A stretch of 6,018 nt of DNA from an uncultured bacterium (GTDB lineage: Bacteria; Planctomycetota; DG-23; SLPQ01). Positions within the stretch are counted from its first letter, which is position 1. The number at the start of each line of letters is the position of its first letter. Location: positions 1 to 6,018 of the forward strand of contig CALMGO010000379.1 in the NCBI GenBank assembly GCA_937863625.1. The letters are read 5' to 3'. A model generated the notes under the pieces. It was not told the DNA's origin. It made no database searches and saw only the letters and a program-made list of their open reading frames with translations. Shown in pieces: positions 1 to 5,825 of this stretch. Made by a program: the position numbers and the translations under genes.

Positions 1-582
1 GCCGCCAACGAGGCGGAGGCCGTCGACGAGATACTTCGCACTGCCACGGACCTGCTTATTGTGGATAATGTTGCACTCGAGGCCATCGGCAACGAAATCG
101 TCCAATCGGTCAGGCGCGTCAACGGCCTCGAGGACCTCGCAGTCATCGCAATAGTGCCGGAAGGCGCGCGAATCGGCCCGGCAGGGGCGATGTGGGACGA
201 CTTTGTACTGGACCCCTTTCGCACGGGCGAGATAGTAATGAGGATAGAAGTCCTGCTCGGGCGCAGGCGGGGAAGCCTCGCCGACCAGGTAAATGTCGGC
301 CCGGTGACGATTGATTTTGAGAAATACGAAGTGACCCGAAACGGCAAGCGCGTGAGTCTTACATATAAGGAGCACGAACTGCTGAGATTCCTGGCAGGCA
401 ACCCGGACAAGCCGTTCACGCGCGAAGTGCTCCTGGACCGCGTCTGGGGAGGGGACTACATAGGCGGCGTCAGGACCGTGGACGTTCACGTAAGACGCCT
501 CCGCGCCAAACTTGGCGATTTGCGGGGGCAGACGATAGAGACTGTGCGCGGAGTGGGATACAGGTTTCGCAGGGGAGATTAG
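1..582 (+). CDS. OmpR/PhoB-type response regulator with degenerate receiver domain (5'-partial)
   Basis: The frame is open from base 1 to TAG at 580-582, giving 193 visible codons; the true start lies left of the window. Codons 98-192 form a classic OmpR/PhoB winged helix: the YKEHELLRFL recognition-fold start (122-131), FTREVLLDRVWG (139-150), RTVDVHVRRLRAKLG (158-172, the DNA-recognition helix) and the wing TVRGVGYRF (181-189). Codons 1-90 read as the second half of a receiver domain: DLLIVD (17-22) fits beta-3 with Asp22 at the phosphoacceptor place, VIAIV (48-52) fits beta-4 and DDFVLDPF (66-73) fits beta-5. The usual Thr/Ser at the end of beta-4 is Val52, the invariant Lys before Pro-Phe is Asp71, and the Pro-Gly turn after the Asp is missing. 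I infer a DNA-binding transcription factor that may not respond to phosphorylation in the standard way. No partner kinase is visible. The DNA-binding assignment is firm; the receiver assignment is good but from weak similarity. Confidence 0.9.
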   Translation, partial: AANEAEAVDEILRTATDLLIVDNVALEAIGNEIVQSVRRVNGLEDLAVIAIVPEGARIGPAGAMWDDFVLDPFRTGEIVMRIEVLLGRRRGSLADQVNVGPVTIDFEKYEVTRNGKRVSLTYKEHELLRFLAGNPDKPFTREVLLDRVWGGDYIGGVRTVDVHVRRLRAKLGDLRGQTIETVRGVGYRFRRGD

Positions 583-634
583 CCGCGCAGTCATGACGTT
601 AGACTAAAGATAAGTGGCTCTGGAAAGAGCAGCC

Positions 635-650
635 AAGGTCCGGAGACCTT
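635..650 (+). other. Perfect 6-bp hairpin in the 583-674 gap
   Basis: AAGGTC (635-640), loop CGGA, GACCTT (645-650) form a perfect stem-loop ending 11 bases before the Shine-Dalgarno of the next gene. A second stem lies just upstream: GCTCT (617-621), loop GGAA (a GNRA-type tetraloop), AGAGC (626-630). No T-run follows either, so they are poor candidates for an intrinsic terminator of the regulator gene. They may be a structured 5' leader of the downstream gene or a processing or stability element. It matches no riboswitch consensus I recognise. Confidence 0.45.
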
Positions 651-660
651 CGGGTTCTTC

Positions 661-667
661 AAGGGAG
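661..667 (+). promoter_or_regulatory. Ribosome binding site of the DcrB/PsbP-like gene
   Basis: AGGGAG at 662-667 lies 7 bases before the ATG at 675, a good Shine-Dalgarno with normal spacing. This supports the 675 start, which also places an ideal signal peptide at the N-terminus. The AAGG at 661-664 could alternatively pair with CCTT at 647-650, the 3' arm of the upstream hairpin, but only over 4 bp. Confidence 0.65.
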
Positions 668-674
668 AAATGTA

Positions 675-1721
675 ATGTCGAAACGCGGATACATCCTGGC
701 GGTGGTTATCTTCCTGGCGGCGACGCTCTCGCTCGAGGCGCAGGAAAAAAGCCGCTATGCCAACAGAGAAAAAGGCTTCTCGATAGAGTTTCCCGAGGGA
801 TGGGCTCTGCGGGAAGCCCCGGCTCCTGCCGTCGTGGTACTGGCCCAGAGTCCCCAGGAAGGCCCGTCTGACACCTTCGGGGAGAATATAAACATCGCAG
901 TAGAAGACCTGCCGCGTGACGCGACGACAGTGCAGTATGGCGCGGCGGCCAGGGAAACACTTGTAAAGGCCGCGCAGGGGCTTAAGGTGCTCGACGAGGG
1001 GACGCTTGAAATCGACGGATGCCAGGCGGGTTACTTCGGCTACACTCTGTCGCTTCAAGGATACTCGCTTCACAACATCGTATATTACCTCGTGGTCGAG
1101 CGAAAGGCTTATGTCATAACATGCTCTGCAACGGACAAGAGCTTCGACGCATTCAAAGAAAAGTTCGAAAAGGCGGTCGCAACTTTCAAGATCGAGATCA
1201 GCGCCGATAAGCGCGACGAAATTCGCTCAATGGCGCAGGATAAAGATGCTCGCGCGGACATGACCAGGTACACAAGCGGCGCGTATGCGTTTTCGGTGTT
1301 GTTTCCGGATGACTGGACCGTGACCGACAGGGGCATAACAGCCGCAGTCGTGGCGGTGAGCCCCAGCGAAGGAGAGACGGACAAATACAGCGAATCCGTT
1401 ACCGTCACTGTGGAGATTCTCGCCGAAACGACAACAATCGAGCTGTACGGAAAGGGGCTGCTGACGACGCTTGAAAGAAAGGCGTCGCTTTTTGAACTCG
1501 TAGGAAAGGAACCGGTCAATGTCGCCGGCCTCGATGGCAGGCGCATTGTTTATACATCCAAGATGGGGCCCTACAAGTTCACAACCACTCTGCACTACGC
1601 CATAGACGGCCCGCGCGCATACCTGATATCCTGCGCGGCGCTCACCGACTCATACGAGCAATACAAAGACGTGTTCGAGACGATAGCGCGCAGTTTCAAA
1701 CTGGAGAAGGCATCGGAGTAG
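675..1721 (+). CDS. Secreted protein with two tandem DcrB/PsbP-like domains
   Basis: This 348-residue protein starts at ATG 675 behind a good ribosome binding site. Residues 1-22 are a Sec-type signal peptide: a short KR start, a hydrophobic run from about 6 to 20, and likely cleavage after LEA (20-22). There is no lipobox cysteine, so it should be periplasmic or exported rather than a lipoprotein. Two halves repeat the same fold. Domain 1 (about 28-174) begins GFSIEFPEGW and domain 2 (about 199-344) begins AFSVLFPDDW; both continue with an AxSPxEG-type segment, a Tyr-containing helix, a YVITC or YLISC strand (Cys150, Cys320) and a final F(E)KxxxTFK or FExIARSFK helix. The opening motif and layout resemble DcrB/PsbP-like (Mog1-fold) domains. 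Its molecular role is unknown. It follows the regulator gene in the same direction after 92 bases, so co-transcription is possible, and it converges on the HD-domain gene. Residues 175-198 form a charged linker. Confidence 0.85.
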   Translation: MSKRGYILAVVIFLAATLSLEAQEKSRYANREKGFSIEFPEGWALREAPAPAVVVLAQSPQEGPSDTFGENINIAVEDLPRDATTVQYGAAARETLVKAAQGLKVLDEGTLEIDGCQAGYFGYTLSLQGYSLHNIVYYLVVERKAYVITCSATDKSFDAFKEKFEKAVATFKIEISADKRDEIRSMAQDKDARADMTRYTSGAYAFSVLFPDDWTVTDRGITAAVVAVSPSEGETDKYSESVTVTVEILAETTTIELYGKGLLTTLERKASLFELVGKEPVNVAGLDGRRIVYTSKMGPYKFTTTLHYAIDGPRAYLISCAALTDSYEQYKDVFETIARSFKLEKASE

Positions 1722-1770
1722 GTACTGCTCAGGAAGAAGCCAAGGAGGCAAGGGCGGGGCGTTGCGCACG

Positions 1771-2379
1771 CTACCGGTCTGCGCGCTTCATATACCCCTT
1801 TTCGGCTGCGTCGTCTATGAGTGCCTTGGCATATTTCCACAGACGAGGCGCGCCTTTCTCGATGTGAGCGTTTCGCGCGAGGACGCGTTCGTGTGAAATG
1901 CCGTGTTCCTTCCACGGGCCGCCTTCGGTGGCGTAGTTGTGGAGAAGGGGGCTCAGCCGGTCGAGCGCCGCCGCAAAGGCCGCTTCCGCGCTCTGCCCCG
2001 CTTCAAACTCCTCCCAGAGCTCAAGCATCTCGTCGCGCTGTTCGGGCGGGAGTATTGAGAATATCCTCTCGGCGGCTTTCGTCTCGCGCTCGCGTTTGTC
2101 CTTCATCCCCTCGTCGTCGTATACAAAGGTATCGCCTGCGTCGATCTCCACGACGTCATGCACGAGAAGCATCTTGATAACGCGAAGGATATCTATGGTG
2201 TCCGTCACCGCGTATTCGGAGAGGACCGCCGCCATCATCGCGACATGCCACGAATGCTCGGCGTCGTTCTCCCGCCGCGAGGCGTCACAGACGAGGTTTT
2301 GCCGCATGATGCGCGTGACCTTCTCCGCCTCCATGACGAAGTTGATCTGACTCGACAGCCGGTCTTCACCAAATGGCAC
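1771..2379 (-). CDS. HD-domain 5'-deoxynucleotidase-like protein (YfbR/HDDC2 family)
   Basis: From GTG 2379 this encodes 202 residues, close to the roughly 200 of E. coli YfbR. Family signatures are all present: SRREN (35-38 region), EHSWH with metal ligand His42, LLVHDVVEIDAGD with His74-Asp75 and Glu78, LWEEFEAG (121-128) and the last metal ligand Asp140 in ALDRLSPLL. The spacing His42, His74-Asp75, Glu78, Asp140 matches the metal and catalytic residues known in YfbR. Known family members dephosphorylate deoxynucleoside 5'-monophosphates in the cytoplasm, so a nucleotide-pool housekeeping role is likely; the exact substrate is not shown. I chose GTG 2379 because AGGGGG at 2386-2391 lies 6 bases upstream. 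An in-frame GTG at 2397 would add six residues and overlap typA by 8 bases, but has a poor ribosome site. It follows typA by 10 bases, almost certainly as one operon with translational coupling. Confidence 0.9.
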   Translation of the reverse strand: MPFGEDRLSSQINFVMEAEKVTRIMRQNLVCDASRRENDAEHSWHVAMMAAVLSEYAVTDTIDILRVIKMLLVHDVVEIDAGDTFVYDDEGMKDKRERETKAAERIFSILPPEQRDEMLELWEEFEAGQSAEAAFAAALDRLSPLLHNYATEGGPWKEHGISHERVLARNAHIEKGAPRLWKYAKALIDDAAEKGYMKRADR

Positions 2380-2385
2380 TGTTCG

Positions 2386-2391
2386 CCCCCT
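2386..2391 (-). promoter_or_regulatory. Ribosome binding site that decides the HD-gene start
   Basis: On the minus strand AGGGGG spans 2391-2386 and overlaps the typA stop codon (2392-2390). With the six-base spacer CGAACA it sits correctly for GTG at 2379. The alternative GTG at 2397 has only AAGG three bases upstream, which is too close. Confidence 0.6.
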
Positions 2392-4249
2392 ATGCACTCG
2401 CCTTGCGCGCGGCGCGACGCCTGCCCACCTCGGTCAAGAGGCGCTTGCGCATCCGTATCGCTTTTGGAGTGATCTCCACGAGCTCGTCGTCCTGTATGTA
2501 TTCGAGCGCCATTTCAAGCGTCATCTCGCGCGCCGGGCGTATTCTTGCCGTATCATCCTTGGAGGCCGCGCGCATGTTGGTCAGCGCCTTCGTCTTTACC
2601 GCGTTGACTCCGATGTCCTTTTCCATGCAGTGTTCGCCGACCACCTGCCCCTCATATACTTCCTCGCCCGGTTTCACGAAAAACGCGCCGCGGTCATACA
2701 GCCCGTCAAGCGCATAGGCCGTCACCGTTCCGGAGTGGGTCGCAATGAGCACCCCCGCGAGCCGTGCCGGGATATCGCCCTTTATCGGCTCGTAAGCGTG
2801 AAAGACGTGGTGCATGATCGCGCGTCCGGCGGTGGCGTTCAGCATCCTGCTCTTCAGCCCGATGAGCCCGCGCGCCGGGATGCGAAATTCCATATGCACA
2901 AACCCGCTCATGCCTGCCTTGACGTCCATCTTGATCAGCTCCGCGCGCCGTTCCCCGACGAGCCCCATCACCGAGCTCTGACATTCCATCGGACACGATA
3001 CCGCCAGAAGCTCAACCGGCTCGTGCGTCCTCCCGTTTATCTCCTTGAGGATTACCTTGGGTTTGCCGGCGCACAGTTCATATCCCTCTCGCCGCATGTT
3101 TTCCAAGAGTATCCCCAGGTGCATGAGCCCCCTGCCCGAAACGCGAAACTCGTCTGTCGAGTCCCCCGGCGCAACCAGAAGCGCCACGTCGGAGCGGAGC
3201 TGCTTTTCGAGACGCTCCTTCAACTGCCTGCTCGTCACGTATTGCCCCTCGCGTCCCGCAAAGGGGCCGTCGTTGACCTTAAACGTCATGTGAAGCGTCG
3301 GCTCGTCCACGTGCACCGGCGGCAGAGCCGCAGGCTCCTCCGGGTCGGTTATCGTGTCGCCGATGTCTATTACCTCCAGTCCAACCACTGCGCATATGTC
3401 GCCTGCTCGAACGCTATCCACCTGTTTTCGCCCGAGCCCCTCAAACTGCAGTATTTGCAGCGGTTTTTCCGTGTAATGATTGCCCTCGCGGTCCACGACA
3501 CCCACGGTCTGGCCCTGACGAAGCACTCCGGCAAATACCCTGCCGATGGCGATCTTTCCCACGTAGTCCGAGTAGTCGAGCGTCGTCACCAGCATCTGCA
3601 GGATCGCATCATTGTCCGCGTTCGGCGCAGGCACGTGATTTATTATCGCTTCAAATACCGGCCGCAAATCCCCCGTGCGCACGTCCGCGTCCGTCGACGC
3701 CCATCCGTCCCGCGCTGAAGCGTAAATCGTCCGGAAATCAAGCGCATCGTCGCTGGCCCCCAATTCCACCAGAAGGTCGAATACTTCGCTTTCAACCTCA
3801 TGGGGGCGGCTGTCGGCGCGGTCAATTTTGTTTATCACCACTATGGGCTTAAGGCCGTGCGAGAGGGCTTTGGAGAGGACAAACCGCGTCTGCGGCATCG
3901 GCCCTTCAAATGCGTCGACGAGCAAGAGTACGCCGTCGGCCATCTTGAGCACGCGTTCGACCTCCCCGCCGAAATCCGCGTGCCCGGGGGTGTCGATGAT
4001 ATTGATTTTGTACTTTTCGCCGGCGATAGATGTGTAGTTAAGGGCGCAGTTCTTAGCCAGAATCGTTATCCCGCGTTCGCGCTCAAGTGGGTTGGAGTCG
4101 AAAATAAGCCCGTGCTGCCCTCCGGCCAGGTGCTGGAGTTCTTCCTTGCGGAACATCCCCGACTGGTAGAGCATCCCGTCGACAAGCGTCGTCTTTCCGT
4201 GGTCTACGTGCGCGATTATCGCGACGTTTCTCAAATGCTTCGCGTCCAT
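2390..4249 (-). CDS. typA: Ribosome-associated translational GTPase TypA/BipA
   Basis: The 619-residue protein is full length for TypA/BipA (usually about 605-615). GTPase motifs are intact: AHVDHGKT (13-20, P-loop), RGITI (59-63, switch I), DTPGH (86-90, switch II), NKID (140-143) and SAR (178-180). An EF-Tu-like beta-barrel follows (about 215-303), then EF-G-like domain III with SGRGLMHLGILLENMRREGY (371-390), domain V with RIPARGLIGLKS (456-467), and the TypA-specific C-terminal part with GQVVGEHCMEKDIGVNA (534-550), KALTNMRA (554-561) and YIQDDELVEITP (584-595). Family members bind the 70S ribosome at the EF-G site and help 50S assembly and growth under stress or cold. Residues 33-50 are about six longer than E. 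coli BipA between the QSG and FDSN segments. ATG 4249 is chosen because MDAKHLRNVAIIAHVDHGK matches the family N-terminus, although the Shine-Dalgarno is weak. The gene has its own strong promoter and is followed by the HD-domain gene 10 bases later. Confidence 0.98.
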   Translation of the reverse strand: MDAKHLRNVAIIAHVDHGKTTLVDGMLYQSGMFRKEELQHLAGGQHGLIFDSNPLERERGITILAKNCALNYTSIAGEKYKINIIDTPGHADFGGEVERVLKMADGVLLLVDAFEGPMPQTRFVLSKALSHGLKPIVVINKIDRADSRPHEVESEVFDLLVELGASDDALDFRTIYASARDGWASTDADVRTGDLRPVFEAIINHVPAPNADNDAILQMLVTTLDYSDYVGKIAIGRVFAGVLRQGQTVGVVDREGNHYTEKPLQILQFEGLGRKQVDSVRAGDICAVVGLEVIDIGDTITDPEEPAALPPVHVDEPTLHMTFKVNDGPFAGREGQYVTSRQLKERLEKQLRSDVALLVAPGDSTDEFRVSGRGLMHLGILLENMRREGYELCAGKPKVILKEINGRTHEPVELLAVSCPMECQSSVMGLVGERRAELIKMDVKAGMSGFVHMEFRIPARGLIGLKSRMLNATAGRAIMHHVFHAYEPIKGDIPARLAGVLIATHSGTVTAYALDGLYDRGAFFVKPGEEVYEGQVVGEHCMEKDIGVNAVKTKALTNMRAASKDDTARIRPAREMTLEMALEYIQDDELVEITPKAIRMRKRLLTEVGRRRAARKASA

Positions 4250-4266
4250 AGGGTCTCTTATAAAAG

Positions 4267-4322
4267 GGGTCTATCGCCTCTATGTATGTTACATGACATG
4301 CCGCCGGCCCAAAAATAGACCC
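4267..4322 (-). promoter_or_regulatory. Structured 5' leader of typA with complementary end blocks
   Basis: Read on the minus strand, the leader region begins with GGGTCTAT (4322-4315), which overlaps the predicted transcription start. Forty bases later it has the exact complement ATAGACCC (4274-4267), able to form an 8-bp closing stem. A further AGACCC occurs immediately before the ATG (within 4256-4251) and could compete for the same 5' block. Inside the loop is ATGTA-ACA-TACAT (4294-4282). If transcription starts downstream of 4322, the first few bases of the stem are lost, so its strength depends on the real start site. A regulatory role is inference. Confidence 0.4.
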
Positions 4323-4325
4323 GCT

Positions 4326-4354
4326 ATTATACCGCAACCCGAATCAACAGTCAA
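4326..4354 (-). promoter_or_regulatory. Strong sigma70-type promoter of typA
   Basis: On the minus strand TTGACT (4354-4349) and a perfect TATAAT (4331-4326) are separated by exactly 17 bases. This is one mismatch from the full consensus in both boxes. Transcription should start near 4319-4320, giving a typA leader of about 70 bases. The -35 box is preceded by the AT-rich stretch GATAAA. It lies between the GC hairpin after the reductase gene and typA, as expected for an independent unit. Confidence 0.88.
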
Positions 4355-4431
4355 TTTATCTCCCCGTTCGCGCGGAGAGTGACAAAGGGTCGCAGGTTCG
4401 GGGTCAGTCGCCTTTCAGTATGGGCAGAGCT

Positions 4432-4460
4432 AGAGCGGGGGGCATGACGCCCCCCGCTTT
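4432..4460 (-). terminator. GC hairpin downstream of the reductase gene
   Basis: AGCGGGGGGC (4434-4443), a five-base loop, and GCCCCCCGCT (4449-4458) form a perfect 10-bp stem, extendable by G-T and A-T pairs to 4432-4460. It starts 17 bases after the reductase stop codon on the minus strand, where a terminator is expected. No U-tract follows on the minus strand; the plus-strand side ends in TTTATCT, so as an intrinsic terminator it looks better in the plus direction. It may stop or pause transcription, or protect the 3' end of the reductase mRNA. Confidence 0.6.
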
Positions 4461-4477
4461 ATCTGGCGGTGCGGCGG

Positions 4478-5593
4478 TTATGAGAGTACTTTGTGGCTTT
4501 CGGCGAGCTGTTTTATGATCTGTATCTTCTGGGGGCATTTGGGCTCGCACTGCCCGCATTCGACGCATTTGGAGGCGTCTGAGCCACGGTTTCTCATCCA
4601 GACGTAGTGTTCGCGGGCGGCGCTTTCGGCGAAGCCGTATACGCGGACCCAGTTCATGTACTCAAAGACCCTGGGGATATTGACGCCGTTGGGGCACGGC
4701 ATGCAGTAGCCGCAGCCGGTGCAGTAGAGGTCTGCGAGTTTCTTCTTTTCCTCGCGAATCTCCACAATGCGCGCGCGTTCGGCATCTGTCAGGGGCGCGG
4801 CGATGTCGACGGTCTTCACGTTTTCTTCGACCTGCTCTATAGTGCTCATGCCGGAGACGGCGCTGTCAACGCCGGGGTTATCCCATACGAAGCGAAGGGC
4901 GGCCTCGACCGGTGAGGACTGTCCGGCGGGCATGAATCTCGCGAGTTCATTGGGCGTGGCCAGGCGTCCGCCGCCGACCGGGCCCATGACCGAGACGCCG
5001 AGGCCTTTGGCGTGGGCGTAGCCAATCGCCTTTTCGTTGGAGAGGTCGAGCAGGTTGTACTGGCAGAGCATGCATTCGAAGAGGCCTGTGTCGACGATCT
5101 TCACAATGCCTTCGTATTTGTCGTGGGTTGAAAATCCTATGTGGCGGATGAGCCCCTCTTCTTTGGCCTGAAGGGCCATTTTCATGAACTCATCGCCGAC
5201 CTTTTCAAACGTCTGCCATGAAAGGCTGTGGAGAAAGTAGATATCGAAGTAGTCGGTCTTTGCGCGTTTGAGTCCGTCTTCGAGGCGCTGGCGGTAGGTT
5301 TCACCTTCGGCGAGGTCCTTCCAGGTGGGGTTTTTGGTCTGGATGATGACCTTTGAACGGTCGAGTCCTTCGAGGGCAAGGCCGATGGCGATTTCGGACT
5401 GGGAATAGTGGTAGTTGTGGTGGGTGTCGATGAAATTGACGCCAAGTTCGAGGGCGCGGCGGATAAGGGGCGTTGACTTGTCGTAATCGACCTGCTCCTT
5501 GCCGTCGGGGGTTTCATTTGCAGGCAGGCGCATCGCGCCAAAGCCGAGACGGGAGACGGAGAGGCCGGTTTTTCCGTAGGTGGTATAACGCAT
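4478..5593 (-). CDS. Aldo/keto reductase with C-terminal ferredoxin-like [4Fe-4S] region
   Basis: From ATG 5593 this gives 371 residues. The start is supported by GAGGAAA at 5607-5601 with normal spacing and by MRYTTYGKTGLSVSRLGFG, the usual family beginning; the frame is open upstream to 5734, but that extension looks non-coding. Residues 1 to about 270 are an AKR barrel: FIDTHHNY with Asp56 and Tyr61 or Tyr63, QTKNP with Lys87 and FLHSL with His122 fit the catalytic Asp-Tyr-Lys-His set. SVMGPVGGGRL (201-211) and SGMST (247-251) fit the nicotinamide cofactor region. The tail carries CTGCGYCMPCP (Cys291, 294, 297, 300) and CVECGQCEPKCP (Cys343, 346, 349, 353), two [4Fe-4S]-type binding sets. 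This is the COG1453-like 'predicted oxidoreductase' architecture. The family joins hydride transfer to one-electron carriers, but the physiological substrate is unknown. It is followed by a GC hairpin and has its own long leader, so it is probably monocistronic. Confidence 0.94.
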   Translation of the reverse strand: MRYTTYGKTGLSVSRLGFGAMRLPANETPDGKEQVDYDKSTPLIRRALELGVNFIDTHHNYHYSQSEIAIGLALEGLDRSKVIIQTKNPTWKDLAEGETYRQRLEDGLKRAKTDYFDIYFLHSLSWQTFEKVGDEFMKMALQAKEEGLIRHIGFSTHDKYEGIVKIVDTGLFECMLCQYNLLDLSNEKAIGYAHAKGLGVSVMGPVGGGRLATPNELARFMPAGQSSPVEAALRFVWDNPGVDSAVSGMSTIEQVEENVKTVDIAAPLTDAERARIVEIREEKKKLADLYCTGCGYCMPCPNGVNIPRVFEYMNWVRVYGFAESAAREHYVWMRNRGSDASKCVECGQCEPKCPQKIQIIKQLAESHKVLS

Positions 5594-5755
5594 TTCTGAG
5601 TTTCCTCGGGGTAAGGGACATTCCGACATAAAGGCGCGGTGACAGGACCGACGCAGTCTTAAGACCGTCACGGGGGGCGAAGAGTTCCCCTGGGCCTCTT
5701 GCCCCATTTGTAGAAACGGGGGGCTGGAGCGCAAGGGCTAAATGTCATGCGACTG
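5594..5755 (-). promoter_or_regulatory. Leader region of the reductase gene with several inverted repeats
   Basis: No gene is supported here. It holds GTCTTAAGAC (5656-5665), a perfect 10-base palindrome flanked by GACG/CGTC (5650-5653, 5666-5669) and inside GTGAC/GTCAC (5639-5643, 5667-5671). It also holds GGGC-ctctt-GCCC (5692-5704) and CCCCATTT-gtag-AAACGGGG (5702-5721, one A-C mismatch). A weak promoter candidate on the minus strand is TTGCGC (5734-5729) with TACAAA (5712-5707), 16 bases apart. The palindrome is about 65-70 bases before the start codon and could be an operator or an RNA stem. Function is inferred only. Confidence 0.35.
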
Positions 5756-5782
5756 GACGGGCGGCACGGTGTGCCGCCCGTC
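5756..5782 (-). terminator. Perfect 12-bp hairpin downstream of the aldolase gene
   Basis: GACGGGCGGCAC (5756-5767), three-base loop GGT, GTGCCGCCCGTC (5771-5782) form a perfect 12-bp stem 43 bases after the aldolase stop codon on the minus strand. It is very stable but not followed by a U-tract: the minus strand continues CAGTCGCATGACATTT. It probably ends or protects the aldolase transcript and separates it from the reductase unit. Confidence 0.6.
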
Positions 5783-5825
5783 AGGAGAGAGACATTGGCG
5801 GCTCTCGGCGCATCACAACGCTAAC

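Noticed and set aside
612..667. SRP RNA or c-di-GMP riboswitch resemblance (GTCCGGA, CAGCCAAGG pieces)
   Set aside because: The short matching words are in the wrong order and the overall fold is not that of either RNA.
591..1595. Several minus-strand and alternative plus-strand frames over the DcrB/PsbP-like gene
   Set aside because: The 675-1721 frame has a ribosome site, a signal peptide and two repeated domains; the others show none of these.
1722..1770. A possible bidirectional terminator between the convergent genes
   Set aside because: Only a 4-bp GCGT/ACGC stem is present and there is no T-run on either strand.
2630..3718. A 362-codon open frame on the plus strand, antisense to typA
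   Set aside because: It lies wholly inside an intact, strongly conserved typA. GC-rich third positions produce long antisense frames, and its translation is rich in Arg/His with no recognisable domain.
4385..4412. A tRNA T-arm-like or attachment-site-like stretch containing CGCAGGTTCGGGG
   Set aside because: The 3' half of the T-stem does not pair, and no acceptor, D or anticodon arms are found around it.
5594..5734. A 47-residue N-terminal extension of the reductase
   Set aside because: The extension has no family similarity, while ATG 5593 has a good ribosome site and the standard family N-terminus.
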